Part shown: positions 33,853-41,995 of the stretch, piece after piece
How positions within the stretch are numbered: position 1 is the stretch's first letter
How the letters are laid out: each line of letters begins with the position of its first letter
DNA from: Pseudomonas marginalis
GTDB lineage: Bacteria > Pseudomonadota > Gammaproteobacteria > Pseudomonadales > Pseudomonadaceae
Length of the DNA stretch: 64,000 nucleotides
Assembly (NCBI RefSeq): GCF_900105325.1
Contig: NZ_FNSU01000003.1
Span: 124,001-188,000 of the forward strand
Direction: 5' to 3'
The notes under the pieces: model-generated
Seen by the model: the letters and a program-made list of their open reading frames with translations, nothing else
Told to the model about the DNA's origin: nothing
The model's database searches: none
Position numbers and translations under genes: made by a program

Positions 33853-35397
33853 CTACGCGGTTTTCCGATTGTTATTGTTTTGGCTGAGCGCGGCGGCGAG
33901 CACCTGTTCCTGGGTGAGCCCCTCGTTGATGAAGTCGCCACGCAACTGGCCGTCGCCGATGACCAGCACGCGGTTGGACACGCCGAGCACTTCGGCCAAT
34001 TCCGAGGAAACCATGATAATCGACACGCCTTCTGCCGCCAGCGCGCCCATCAGTTTGTAGATCTCATACTTGGCGCCCACATCCACCCCGCGTGTGGGCT
34101 CGTCGAGGATCAGCACCTTGGGCTTGGTCATCAGCATTTTCGCCAGCACAGCCTTTTGCTGATTGCCACCGGACAGGCTGGTGATCGGCAGGAACGGGCT
34201 GGCGGTCTTAAGGTGCATGCGTGCGATCTGCTGGTCGATGCTGCCCAGTTCGGCCTCGGCATCGATGCGGGTCAGGTGGGCATAGGTGTCGAGCACCGCC
34301 AACGTGATGTTCTGGCCCACGCCCAGGTCAGGGATGATGCCCTGGCGCTTGCGGTCCTCGGGCACCATGCACAGCCCGGCGCGGATCGATTTGAGCGGCG
34401 TGCGCGTGTCGATCACCTGGCCGTCGAGCCACACCTCGGCGCTGTAGCGGCCGGGGTAGGCGCCGAACAACGCCGACACCAGCTCCGTACGCCCGGCGCC
34501 CACCAGCCCGGCTATGCCGAGGATTTCGCCGCGCTTGAGCACAAAGGAAATATCGTCGACGCGCTTGCGCTGGGGGTTGTCGACGTCATAGCAGGTGACG
34601 TTGCGCGCTTCGAAAATCACCTCGCCGATGGCACGGGGCTCGGTGGGGTACAGGTTGCTCATTTCCCGCCCGACCATCTGCGTGATGATCTGCGGGATGT
34701 CCATGTCGGCCATGGCCGTGGTCGCGATGTGCTTGCCATCGCGGATCACCGCGATGGTGTCGCACACGGCCGCCACTTCATCGAGCTTATGGGAGATGTA
34801 CACGCAGGCCACGCCCTTGGCCTTGAGGCCGCGGATGATGTCGAGCAGTACCTCGATTTCCGAGCGGGTCAGGGCCGAGGAAGGCTCGTCGAGGATCAGC
34901 AGGCGCGCCTGTTTGTTCAGGGCCTTGGCGATTTCCACCAGTTGCTGGTAGCCGCCGCCGTACTGTGACACCGGCAGCGCGACGTTCATGTCCGGCACCT
35001 TGAGCTCGCGCATCAACGCTTCGGCGCGGTGCAGCATCGCCGGGTAGTTCATGCGCCCGCCGGGCAGGGTCAGCTCGTGGCCCATGAAGATGTTCTCGGC
35101 CACCGACAGGTCGGGCACCAGGGTCAGTTCCTGGTGAATGATGACGATACCGGCGGCCTCGGTTTCGCTGATGGACTGGGCCCTGAGCGGTTGCCCGTCC
35201 CAGAGGATTTCCCCCTCCCAGGTGCCATGGGGGTAGACCGCCGACAGCACCTTCATCAGGGTGGATTTACCGGCACCGTTCTCGCCGCACAGGCCGACAC
35301 ATTCCCCCGGCCGCACCTTGATGTCGATGCCGTTCAGCGCGTGGACACCGCCAAAGGTTTTGACGATGCCGTTCATTTGCAGCAGGTAGTCGGACAT
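33853..35397 (-). CDS. xylG: D-xylose ABC transporter ATP-binding protein
   Basis: A 514-residue protein with two fused ABC domains. The first has Walker A GENGAGKST (about residues 37-45), a modified signature YGGGYQQLVEIAKAL and Walker B LLILDEPSSAL. The second begins near residue 260 with the atypical Walker A GLVGAGRTEL and keeps the signature LSGGNQQKAVLAKML and Walker B VLILDEPTRGVD. This asymmetry is usual in XylG/RbsA. The ATG at 35397 (MSDYLLQMNGIVKTFGG) is chosen because the longer open frame runs through a REPIN. It powers XylH. Confidence 0.93.
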   Translation of the reverse strand: MSDYLLQMNGIVKTFGGVHALNGIDIKVRPGECVGLCGENGAGKSTLMKVLSAVYPHGTWEGEILWDGQPLRAQSISETEAAGIVIIHQELTLVPDLSVAENIFMGHELTLPGGRMNYPAMLHRAEALMRELKVPDMNVALPVSQYGGGYQQLVEIAKALNKQARLLILDEPSSALTRSEIEVLLDIIRGLKAKGVACVYISHKLDEVAAVCDTIAVIRDGKHIATTAMADMDIPQIITQMVGREMSNLYPTEPRAIGEVIFEARNVTCYDVDNPQRKRVDDISFVLKRGEILGIAGLVGAGRTELVSALFGAYPGRYSAEVWLDGQVIDTRTPLKSIRAGLCMVPEDRKRQGIIPDLGVGQNITLAVLDTYAHLTRIDAEAELGSIDQQIARMHLKTASPFLPITSLSGGNQQKAVLAKMLMTKPKVLILDEPTRGVDVGAKYEIYKLMGALAAEGVSIIMVSSELAEVLGVSNRVLVIGDGQLRGDFINEGLTQEQVLAAALSQNNNNRKTA

Positions 35398-35430
35398 ACC
35401 ATGGCTCACACACAGGACTGACGACATGAC

Positions 35431-35531
35431 TGTAGGAGCGAGCTTGCTCGCGAAAAACGCCAAGTCACCGCGTTTATTCAGGCTTTCCGCGTTTTCGTTC
35501 GCGATCTTCGCTGGCAAGCCAGCGCCTACAG
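35431..35531. repeat. Mixed REPIN between xylF and xylG
   Basis: A REP of type GAGCGAGCTTGCTCGCGAA (35431-35454) faces a second REP of type GCGCTGGCTTGCCAGCGAA (35500-35530, inverted). The two arms belong to different REP subfamilies, unlike the matched arms at 18017 and 62695. It lies inside the xyl operon and could lower xylG-xylH expression relative to xylF by stabilising the xylF 3' end. Confidence 0.8.
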
Positions 35532-36524
35532 GCCGATCTGCTCTTTGGTATAGAACCCGTCCTTCTCCAACAGGTCGATATTGGCCTTGGTCAGCGGGGT
35601 CGGGGTGAGCAGGATGGTGTCGACTTTCTTGCTGCCATTGTCGTACTGCGAGCTGTAGGTGGGCTTCTCGTTACGCGCCAGTTGCACCGAGAGCTTGGCG
35701 GCTTCGGTGGCGATCAGCTTGAGCGGCTTGTACACGGTCATGGTCTGGGTACCGTCGATCACGCGCTTGACGGCGGCGAGGTCGGCGTCCTGGCCGGAGA
35801 TCGGCACCTTGCCCGCCAGTTTCTGGGCGGCCAGGGCCTGGATCGCACCGCCTGCGGTGGCGTCGTTGGAGGCGACGATGGCGTCGATCTTGTTGCTGTT
35901 GCGGGTCAGGGCGTTCTCGACGATGCTCAGGGCTTCGGTGGGGTTCCATTCCTTGACCCACTGCTGGCCGACAATCTTGATGTCGCCCTTGTCTATGGCC
36001 GGTTGCAGCACCTTCATCTGGCCTTCGCGCAGCACCTTGGCGTTGTTGTCGGTGGGCGCGCCGCCGAGCAGGAAGTAATTGCCCTTGGGCGCCGCTTGCA
36101 GCACGCCGTTGGCCTGCATCTCGCCGACTTTTTCGTTATCGAAGGAAATGTACGCATCGATGTCCGCGTTGAGAATCAGGCGGTCGTATGACACCACCTT
36201 GATCCCGGCTTTCTTGGCTTCGGCGACGGCATTGGTCAGCACGGTGGCATTGAACGGCACGATCACGATCACATCGACACCCCGGGAGATCAGGTTTTCG
36301 ATCTGCGAAATCTGCTTCTGCTCGTTGGCATCGGCGGATTGCACAAAGACCTTGGCATCGAGTTTTTCTGCGGCGGCGACGAAGTAGTCACGATCCCGGG
36401 ACCAGCGTTCCAGACGCAGGTCGTCGATGGAAAAACCGATTTTCGGGTGGGCGGAGTCGGCCATCACCGGCAGGGCGAGCAGGGCCAGGGCGGTGGCGAG
36501 CAGGGTACGTTTGAATGACTTCAT
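35526..36524 (-). CDS. xylF: D-xylose-binding periplasmic protein
   Basis: A 332-residue binding protein. The signal peptide MKSFKRTLLATALALLALPVMA is cleaved before DSAHPKIGFSIDDLRLERWSRDRDYF, the XylF hallmark. YDRLILNADIDAYISFDNEKVGEMQ and SGQDADLAAVKRVIDGTQTMTVYKP are further family motifs. The ATG at 36524 has AAGGACG upstream. The frame is open 98 codons further, but that part is the repeat array and encodes histidine-rich nonsense. It delivers xylose to XylGH. Confidence 0.94.
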   Translation of the reverse strand: MKSFKRTLLATALALLALPVMADSAHPKIGFSIDDLRLERWSRDRDYFVAAAEKLDAKVFVQSADANEQKQISQIENLISRGVDVIVIVPFNATVLTNAVAEAKKAGIKVVSYDRLILNADIDAYISFDNEKVGEMQANGVLQAAPKGNYFLLGGAPTDNNAKVLREGQMKVLQPAIDKGDIKIVGQQWVKEWNPTEALSIVENALTRNSNKIDAIVASNDATAGGAIQALAAQKLAGKVPISGQDADLAAVKRVIDGTQTMTVYKPLKLIATEAAKLSVQLARNEKPTYSSQYDNGSKKVDTILLTPTPLTKANIDLLEKDGFYTKEQIGL

Positions 36525-36609
36525 GGTGGTGCGTCCTTTTATTGTTGTTGGAAAGACACTGGGTGAAGACTTTAGGCGAACACTGTAGGTGTGGCTAACC
36601 GGCGTGTTG

Positions 36610-36925
36610 TGGCAAGCCGGGCTTTTGTGGTGAACAGGACTTTTGTGGTGAATGGGCTTGTCGTGGTGAATGGGTTTGGTGTGGTGAGGGGGCTTGTTGT
36701 GGTGAGCGGGCTTGCCCCGCGCTGGGGCGCGAAGCGGCCCCAAACCCAGGCACCTCGGTGTGTCAGCTAAAAACACATCGCCTGCAATGGGGCCGCTTCG
36801 CGCCCCAGCGCGGGGCAAGCCCGCTCACCACAACAAGCCCGCTCACCACAATAACCCCCCCTCACCACACCAAGCCTCTCACCACACCAACTCCACTCAT
36901 CACAACAAACGCAATCACCACACTG
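36610..36925. repeat. Palindromic array of 18-bp repeats around a REP-like core
   Basis: A 53-bp perfect inverted repeat (36690-36742 and 36788-36840) flanks a 45-bp spacer. Outward from it on the left are five or six 18-bp units of the form TGGTGAnnGGGCTTGnnG (36610-36716). On the right are the inverted units, with CTCACCA recurring at 36824, 36842, 36861, 36878, 36896 and 36914. The units become more divergent with distance from the centre. The array fills the whole gap between the xylA stop (36926) and the xylF leader. Confidence 0.88.
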
Positions 36926-38242
36926 TCACCGATAAATAAACCGGTTGACCACCCCCTCCAGCATCTCCTGGCGACCACTCACGGCCTGCGGGTTCAGTTC
37001 GTGGGCAAACGCATGTTCGGCCAGTGACTCCAGGCTGAACTCACCGGCCAGCACGGCCTGGCCCAGCGGCTGCTGCCAGCCGGCATAGCGCTGGTCCTTG
37101 AACTGCTGTAACTGGTCGTTCTGCACCATCGCCGCCGCACGTTCGAGCGCCAGGGCGAGTACATCCATGGCGGCGACATGCCCGTGGAACAGGTCGACCT
37201 CGTCCAGGCTCTGGCGGCGGACCTTGGAGTCGAAATTGTAGCCGCCATTCTTGAAGCCACCGGCCTTGAGGATTTCATAGGTGGCGAGGGTCATCTCCTC
37301 GACGCTGTTGGGGAATTGGTCGGTGTCCCAGCCGTTCTGCGGGTCGCCACGGTTGGCGTCGATGCTGCCGAAGATGCCCAGGGACACGGCCGTGGCAATC
37401 TCATGGTGGAAGCTGTGCCCGGCCAGGGTGGCGTGGTTGGCCTCGATGTTCACCTTGATCTCGTGTTCCAGGCCGTACTCATGCAAAAAGCCGAACACCG
37501 TGGCGCTGTCGTAGTCGTACTGGTGCTTGGTCGGCTCCTGGGGCTTGGGCTCGATCAGCAGGTCGCCCTTGAAGCCGATCTTGTGCTTGTGCTCCACCAC
37601 CATGCGCATAAAGCGCCCGAGCTGTTCGCGCTCGCGCTTGAGGTCGGTGTTGAGCAGGGTTTCATAACCTTCACGGCCGCCCCACAGCACATAGTTGGCG
37701 CCCTTGAGCCGCAGCGTGGCGTTCATCGCGCTGAACACCTGGGCGGCGGCATAGGCGAACACCTCCGGGTCTGGGTTACTGGCGGCACCGGCGGCAAAAC
37801 GCGGGTTGCTGAAGCAGTTGGCGGTGCCCCACAGCAACTTGATGCCGGTCTGTTCCTGATGGCGCTCCAGGTGGTCGACCATCTGCGCGAAGTGGTTGCG
37901 GTACTCCTTGATCGAACTGCCTTCCGGCGCCACATCGGTGTCGTGAAAACTGTAGTAGTCGATGCCCAGCTTGGAGAAAAACTCGAAGGCCGCCTCAGCC
38001 TTGCCGATGGCCACGTCCATGGGCTCGCCACTGCGCTGCCACGGGCGCTTGAAGGTACCCATGCCGAACATATCGGCGCCAGGCCACACGAAGGTGTGCC
38101 AATAACACGCGGCCATGCGCAGGTGCTCGCGCATCGGTTTGCCGAGGACCAGTTTGTTGGCGTCGTAATGGCGAAAGGCGAGGGGGGCATCGCTGCTGGG
38201 GCCTTCGAAGCGAACCTTCTCGACACCGGGGAAGTACAGCAT
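36926..38242 (-). CDS. xylA: Xylose isomerase
   Basis: A 438-residue TIM-barrel isomerase of class II length. The catalytic His region YSFHDTDVAPEG (about residues 96-107), the WGGREGYETLLNTD segment and the metal-site region NIEANHATLAGHSFHHE are intact. It converts D-xylose to D-xylulose in the cytoplasm. It is the first gene of the operon and divergent from xylR with 139 bp between starts. No xylulokinase gene is in the window. Confidence 0.95.
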   Translation of the reverse strand: MLYFPGVEKVRFEGPSSDAPLAFRHYDANKLVLGKPMREHLRMAACYWHTFVWPGADMFGMGTFKRPWQRSGEPMDVAIGKAEAAFEFFSKLGIDYYSFHDTDVAPEGSSIKEYRNHFAQMVDHLERHQEQTGIKLLWGTANCFSNPRFAAGAASNPDPEVFAYAAAQVFSAMNATLRLKGANYVLWGGREGYETLLNTDLKREREQLGRFMRMVVEHKHKIGFKGDLLIEPKPQEPTKHQYDYDSATVFGFLHEYGLEHEIKVNIEANHATLAGHSFHHEIATAVSLGIFGSIDANRGDPQNGWDTDQFPNSVEEMTLATYEILKAGGFKNGGYNFDSKVRRQSLDEVDLFHGHVAAMDVLALALERAAAMVQNDQLQQFKDQRYAGWQQPLGQAVLAGEFSLESLAEHAFAHELNPQAVSGRQEMLEGVVNRFIYR

Positions 38243-38381
38243 GGCGTTTTCCTTATTGTTCTTGGCGGTGTCTGGATACTAGCAACGGCTCCTGGCCCGC
38301 TGATTATGAAAATCACCAAGGGGTGGTGCGATTTTGACCGGCGAGGGCTAGTCTGTTGCCACAGGCCCGAGGACAAAAACA
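38243..38381. promoter_or_regulatory. xylA/xylR divergent promoter region
   Basis: The 139-bp region must hold both promoters. GAAAATCACC (38309-38318) and GCGATTTTGACC (38329-38340) form a loose dyad around AAGGGGTGGT and resemble half sites of XylR-type operators. No exact E. coli-like I-site was found, so the assignment is tentative. Confidence 0.4.
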
Positions 38382-39551
38382 ATGAAAACCCTACCGCCCG
38401 TCCACCGTATTGCCCTGTTGTTCAACGGCAGCAAAATCTACGACCGCGGCATCATCGCCGGCATCGGCAATTACCTGAGCAGCACCCGTGCGTCCTGGGA
38501 TTTGTTCCTCGAGGAGGATTTCCTCTGTCGCCTGCGCGGCATCGAGCGCTGGCAGGGCGACGGCATCATTGCCGACTTCGACGACCCGCTGATCGGCGAA
38601 GCGTTGGCCGACAGCACGTTGCCGGTGGTGGCGGTGGGTGGCTCGTATGAAGACGCGCGCGCTTATCCCAAGGGCATTCCCTACGTGGCCACCGACAACC
38701 ATGCGTTGATGAAGCTGGCGTACGAGCACCTGATCGAGGCCGGGCTGACCCGATTTGCCTGTTTCAGCCTGCCCGAGGCCCAGGTCAATCGATGGGCCCA
38801 GGAGCGTGAAAAAGCCTTTCGCCGCCTGCTGCAACGCGATGGTCTGCACGTCGAGGTGTATCGCGGCCTGGGCACCAGCGCGCCGTTGTGGGACAGCGCG
38901 GTGGAACAGCAGATTGCCTGGCTGCACAGTCTGCCCAAGCCCATCGGCATCATCGCCGTCACCGACGCCCGCGCCCGACAACTGCTGCAAGCCTGCCTCA
39001 CCGCCGGCATCGCCGTGCCGGAGCAAGTCGCATTGATCGGTATCGACAACGACCCCCTGACCCGCACCCTCACGCGCGTGCCGCTGAGTTCGGTGATCCA
39101 GGGCACGGAAACCATGGGGCGCACGGCCGCCGCCTTGCTGCACCAGATGCTGCACGGCAAACCGTGCGTGGGCACGCAGGTCCTGGTGCCGCCGGAAGCG
39201 ATCAATGTGCAGGCCTCCAGCTTGCATCAACCCTTGGGTAATCCGTACGTGATGCAGGCGCTGCTGTTTATCCGCCAGTACGCCTGCCAGGGCATCAAGA
39301 CCGCGCAGGTGGCGGCCTATGTCGGCGTGTCGCGCTCCTCCCTGGAAGCGCACTTTCGCAAGGTGCGCGGCTGCAGCGTGCATGACGAGATCCTGCGTTT
39401 CAAACTCGCCGCCGCCGCCAAGGGCCTGGAAAGCCACGAACTGGCGATTGCCGATATTGCCGCCAAGTGCGGCTTCAAGTCGGCGCAGTACCTGCATACG
39501 GTGTTTCGTCGCGAGTTTGGTTGTACGCCGCGGGAGTACCAGCAGGGCTAA
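38382..39551 (+). CDS. xylR: Xylose operon activator XylR
   Basis: A 389-residue regulator with E. coli XylR architecture. An N-terminal LacI-like sugar-binding domain (RIALLFNGSKIYDRGIIAGIGNYL, then LPVVAVGG and VALIGIDNDPLTRTLTRVPLSSV) is fused to a C-terminal AraC-type DNA-binding domain (IKTAQVAAYVGVSRSSLEAHFRKVRG and IADIAAKCGFKSAQYLHTVFRREFGCTPREYQ). It senses xylose and activates the divergent xylA-F-G-H operon. Its 3' end overlaps the convergent luxR gene by four bases. Confidence 0.93.
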   Translation: MKTLPPVHRIALLFNGSKIYDRGIIAGIGNYLSSTRASWDLFLEEDFLCRLRGIERWQGDGIIADFDDPLIGEALADSTLPVVAVGGSYEDARAYPKGIPYVATDNHALMKLAYEHLIEAGLTRFACFSLPEAQVNRWAQEREKAFRRLLQRDGLHVEVYRGLGTSAPLWDSAVEQQIAWLHSLPKPIGIIAVTDARARQLLQACLTAGIAVPEQVALIGIDNDPLTRTLTRVPLSSVIQGTETMGRTAAALLHQMLHGKPCVGTQVLVPPEAINVQASSLHQPLGNPYVMQALLFIRQYACQGIKTAQVAAYVGVSRSSLEAHFRKVRGCSVHDEILRFKLAAAAKGLESHELAIADIAAKCGFKSAQYLHTVFRREFGCTPREYQQG

Positions 39552-40258
39552 AAGAGTAATCCCAGCAAGGAGGCTTTGACGGCAGCTTGGGTTTTGTTGT
39601 GGGCCTGGAGTTTGCGCATGGCATTGGCCAGATGAAACTTCACGGTTCCTGTGTCGATGTTGAGGATCAGGCTGATCTCGATATAGGTTTTGCCGATGGC
39701 CGTCCACCTCAAGGTCTCTTTTTCCCGTGCGGTCAGGGGGCGGTGAATTTCTGGCAGGCATTTGTCGGAGAAGAAGCGTGTCATCGATTCGTGCGCCAAC
39801 TGCGTCAACCAGGTCAACTTGTTCTCGATGTGCTCAAGTTCAGTCGCTGAAATGCATTCACTGGAGCGCGATACCGAGAGTAAACCAATCGCGTCAGGGC
39901 CGCGTTGCGAAGACAGGCACCAGCCATGGTTGAGCTGGTAATGGCGCGCCTCCTCCCAGAAGGCCTGGTGCTGTTGTTGCTGTTGTGCGGCGGACCAGTG
40001 CAGCGGGATGGAGCGGGTCAGGCCGTGGGCAACGGTGGGGTCTTGGGAGAAGTAATTTTCGCTGACATACTTCTTTTCCCAAGCGCCTGGGTAGTTCGAA
40101 ATCAGCACATATTGCGATGTGGCCAACGGGATTTTCAGTCCGTAAGAACAGAACTCGAAGCCCAGGTTGGACGTTATCGTATGAATTTTATTGAATAGTT
40201 CATGTTCGGTCATGCAGCCGGATACGGCTTCTATCAAGGTTTCTCGCCATTCTTTCAC
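39548..40258 (-). CDS. LuxR-type AHL receptor without a cognate synthase (LuxR solo)
   Basis: A 236-residue regulator from a GTG at 40258 (GGAAGGGAC just upstream); longer starts would read through the promoter. The autoinducer-binding domain has W60, Y64, D73, P74 and W88. These have exactly the spacing of the six-residue AHL signature of TraR/LuxR (TraR W57, Y61, D70, P71, W85). The C-terminal GerE helix-turn-helix is LTAREKETLRWTAIGKTYIEISLILNIDTGTVKFHLANAMRKL. No luxI gene is in the window. A lux box (40356-40375) lies between it and the divergent acyltransferase gene, the probable target. Confidence 0.9.
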   Translation of the reverse strand: MKEWRETLIEAVSGCMTEHELFNKIHTITSNLGFEFCSYGLKIPLATSQYVLISNYPGAWEKKYVSENYFSQDPTVAHGLTRSIPLHWSAAQQQQQHQAFWEEARHYQLNHGWCLSSQRGPDAIGLLSVSRSSECISATELEHIENKLTWLTQLAHESMTRFFSDKCLPEIHRPLTAREKETLRWTAIGKTYIEISLILNIDTGTVKFHLANAMRKLQAHNKTQAAVKASLLGLLF

Positions 40259-40355
40259 CGATCGTCCCTTCCATGGTCGGCACCCGTTACAGACGGGAGC
40301 GCGCCGATTATACCGCTTGTGCGCGTGACGGAGGGCGCGCGGTTGAACGCGATCG

Positions 40356-40375
40356 ACCTGCCCATTCGGGCAGCT
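40356..40375. promoter_or_regulatory. lux box between luxR and plsC
   Basis: ACCTGCCCATTCGGGCAGCT has the CT-N12-AG layout and the CTGcC...GgCAG core of las/lux boxes; it is close to the lasB operator ACCTGCCAGTTCTGGCAGGT. It lies about 100 bp from each start codon. A good -10 (TATAAT, minus strand, 40312-40307) for luxR lies between the box and luxR. Confidence 0.8.
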
Positions 40376-40477
40376 ACTCAAAACGCCGCAGGTTTGTTGT
40401 ACTTGCATGGATAATGCTGACGAGGTTCGAGAAGCCCCGTTAACCAAGCTCAGAGATTCAGGTAAAGCGGGTAATTT

Positions 40478-41176
40478 ATGATTGCGTTGGCCCGAGGGCT
40501 GTTGGTGTTGCTGTGGATCGTGTTGAGCTTTCCGTTCTTGTGCCTCTACATGTTGATCAACACCTCAAAGAATAGAAATCTGTACGTGGCCTGCCGGGCC
40601 TATTCGGTGATCAATAAAATCTTCCGGGTGCGTGTCGATGTTCGTGGCTTTGACAGCGTTCCCACCACCCGGCCTTACATCTATGTGGCCAACCACCACT
40701 GCAACTATGACGTGTTGATCGTGGCGCATGCGCTCAACCCCGGCACGGTAATCGTCGGTAAACAGTCGCTCAAGTGGCTGCCACTGGTGGGGCAGTTGTA
40801 TTGGCTGACCGGTAGTCTGTTCATTGACAGGAACAGCCCACGGGCATCCATCGGCAGTTTGCGCAAGATCGCCAAGCGGGTTGTCGCAGAGAATACTTCG
40901 CTGTGGATCTTTCCCGAGGGCACTCGAAACCATGGCGGGGAGATGCAGCCTTTCAAGAGTGGGGCGTTTCGGATTGCCAAGGATATCGGGGTTGGGATCA
41001 TTCCCGTCACGATCAGCCCGGCGGTCAACCATATCGCCTACAACGCCTTGCGCAGCACCGACGTCAGCATCATCGCCCACCCGCCCATTGAGGCCGAGGA
41101 GGTGGTTGCGATGAGTGCCAAACAGCTGGCCAATCACGCCCGAGAGATTATCGCCAAGTCGATTCCACTGGGTTAG
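40478..41176 (+). CDS. 1-acyl-sn-glycerol-3-phosphate acyltransferase (PlsC family)
   Basis: A 232-residue membrane acyltransferase. A hydrophobic N-terminus (residues 5-28) anchors it. The catalytic NHHCNYD (H-x4-D, about residues 76-82) and the FPEGTRNHGGEMQPFKSGAF motif (about 149-168) are intact. It would acylate lysophosphatidate or a related acceptor. HdtS of P. fluorescens F113, described as an AHL-producing enzyme, belongs to the same wider family; whether this paralog does more than lipid acylation is unknown. A lux box upstream suggests quorum control by the divergent LuxR solo. Confidence 0.9.
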   Translation: MIALARGLLVLLWIVLSFPFLCLYMLINTSKNRNLYVACRAYSVINKIFRVRVDVRGFDSVPTTRPYIYVANHHCNYDVLIVAHALNPGTVIVGKQSLKWLPLVGQLYWLTGSLFIDRNSPRASIGSLRKIAKRVVAENTSLWIFPEGTRNHGGEMQPFKSGAFRIAKDIGVGIIPVTISPAVNHIAYNALRSTDVSIIAHPPIEAEEVVAMSAKQLANHAREIIAKSIPLG

Positions 41177-41223
41177 CCGTCGCAAACCGGGGGGGACCAT
41201 CCGCCGATTTGCGCACGGGCGAG

Positions 41224-41304
41224 TCAGAACATCGCCTTGACCTGCAATCCCGGCACCAGCGCACTGTCGATGTTATCCCCCGGAAATGTCCCCGGCTCGA
41301 TGAT
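41224..41304 (-). pseudogene. Possible remnant of an outer-membrane beta-barrel gene (C-terminal codons only)
   Basis: On the minus strand about 26 codons read IEPGTFPGDNIDSALVPGLQVKAMF and then stop. A terminal Phe preceded by alternating residues is the signature of the last strand of outer-membrane barrels. The frame is closed by a stop just upstream and runs into a dispersed repeat. In P. aeruginosa a glucose porin neighbours gcd, and gcd is 1 kb away here, so an OprB-like remnant is conceivable. Evidence is thin. Confidence 0.3.
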
Positions 41305-41370
41305 CAAAGATCATTCCCACGCTCCTGCGTGGGAATGCAGCCCGTGACGCTTCGCGTCACCTGTGCGCAG
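41305..41370. repeat. Dispersed palindromic repeat
   Basis: ATTCCCACGC-TCCT-GCGTGGGAAT (41313-41336) is a 10-bp arm hairpin and is followed by GTGACGC-TTC-GCGTCAC (41344-41360). The first hairpin shares its TTCCCACGC core with the hairpin at 6061-6090. Confidence 0.7.
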
Positions 41371-41396
41371 TAGCCGAAACTTGCAGCGCTCACCAT

Positions 41397-41445
41397 GTGG
41401 GAGGGGGGCAAGTCGAATCGTCGCACCGCCCCTCCCACATTTTTA
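41397..41445. terminator. Bidirectional terminator-like repeat
   Basis: GTGGGAGGGG (41397-41406) pairs with CCCCTCCCAC (41429-41438), followed by ATTTTTAA. The loop sequence AAGTCGAATCGTCGCACC is almost the same as that of another repeat copy at 57401-57420. It lies just downstream of the small DUF6124-like gene. Confidence 0.7.
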
Positions 41446-41451
41446 ACGCGT

Positions 41452-41760
41452 TCAGGCAGTTGCTTTTGCGGGTTTCAGGCAGTCGATGGAGCGATCCACG
41501 GTGGTCTTTGCAATTTCCAGCAAATGCCACACGGCCAGAATCTTCGCCCGTTCGGGGTTTGGTAGCAGGTCACCGCAATCCAGCGCCGTGGCGGAAGCGC
41601 TGTCGAGCAAGCTGGCGGTGTAAAGCAGGGCGTCTTCGAAGCTCAGGTCTTCGTTGACCGAGTGGAGGCCTTGGGTGGGTAGGTAGTGGTCGATGGCGCG
41701 GTTGAAAGCGGCGCGGTCTTTGGCGGGGTCGTGGGATGGATCGGGGATAACTTTATTCAT
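41452..41760 (-). CDS. Small acidic protein of the DUF6124-like Pseudomonas family
   Basis: A 102-residue protein of unknown function, MNKVIPDPSHDP... with a D/H-rich N-terminus and a predicted all-helical body: NEDLSFEDALLYTASLLDSASATALDCGDLLPNPERAKILAVWHLLEIAKTTVDRSIDCL. The pattern of a SFEDAL start, an ASA..A helix and a final VDR.ID helix matches the short DUF6124/DUF3077-type proteins common in Pseudomonas. The ATG at 41760 has GAAGGT upstream. No signal peptide or membrane segment is seen. Palindromic units (41771-41995) lie directly upstream. Confidence 0.7.
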   Translation of the reverse strand: MNKVIPDPSHDPAKDRAAFNRAIDHYLPTQGLHSVNEDLSFEDALLYTASLLDSASATALDCGDLLPNPERAKILAVWHLLEIAKTTVDRSIDCLKPAKATA

Positions 41761-41770
41761 GGTGTACCTT

Positions 41771-41995
41771 CGCGTTGGATGAGAGGCCGACACCCTTCGC
41801 GACTAAACGAGGGTGGCGGCTGTACGCAGGTTAGTCGACCGGCTCCAACGCGAAAATACCGGCGCACCCGAAGGTGCCCTGCGCACAGCCACCATAAAAC
41901 TCATGGAGGACCATGCACGCGTTGGAAGGTCAGGCGACTAAACCCGATCACTGATTTGGCAGTGACGGACCGCAGACTAGCCAGCGATTCCAACA
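41771..41995. repeat. Two tandem palindromic units upstream of the DUF6124-like gene
   Basis: Unit 1 runs from CGCGTTGG...GCGACTAAAC (41771-41808) to GTTAGTCG...CTCCAACGCG (41830-41852). Unit 2 repeats CGCGTTGGA...GCGACTAAAC (41919-41944) and ends with GACTAGCC...ATTCCAAC (41976-41995). Each unit can fold back on itself. No gene is visible between 41761 and 42183, where bases 41996-42183 show nothing else recognisable. Confidence 0.6.

Noticed and set aside
35398..35517. Longer N-terminus for XylG
   Set aside because: The 40 extra codons run through a REPIN and lack homology; MSDYLLQMNG is the normal family start.
36525..36818. Histidine-rich N-terminal extension of XylF (HHNKP/HHTKP repeats)
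   Set aside because: It is the 18-bp repeat array read as protein; the true start at 36524 has a ribosome-binding site and a signal peptide.
36610..36925. CRISPR array
   Set aside because: Units are contiguous 18-mers with no unique spacers, arranged as a palindrome, and no cas genes are present.
41771..41995. Integron attC sites
   Set aside because: The GTTAGTC blocks do not fit the GTTRRRY core, and no integrase or cassette series is seen.
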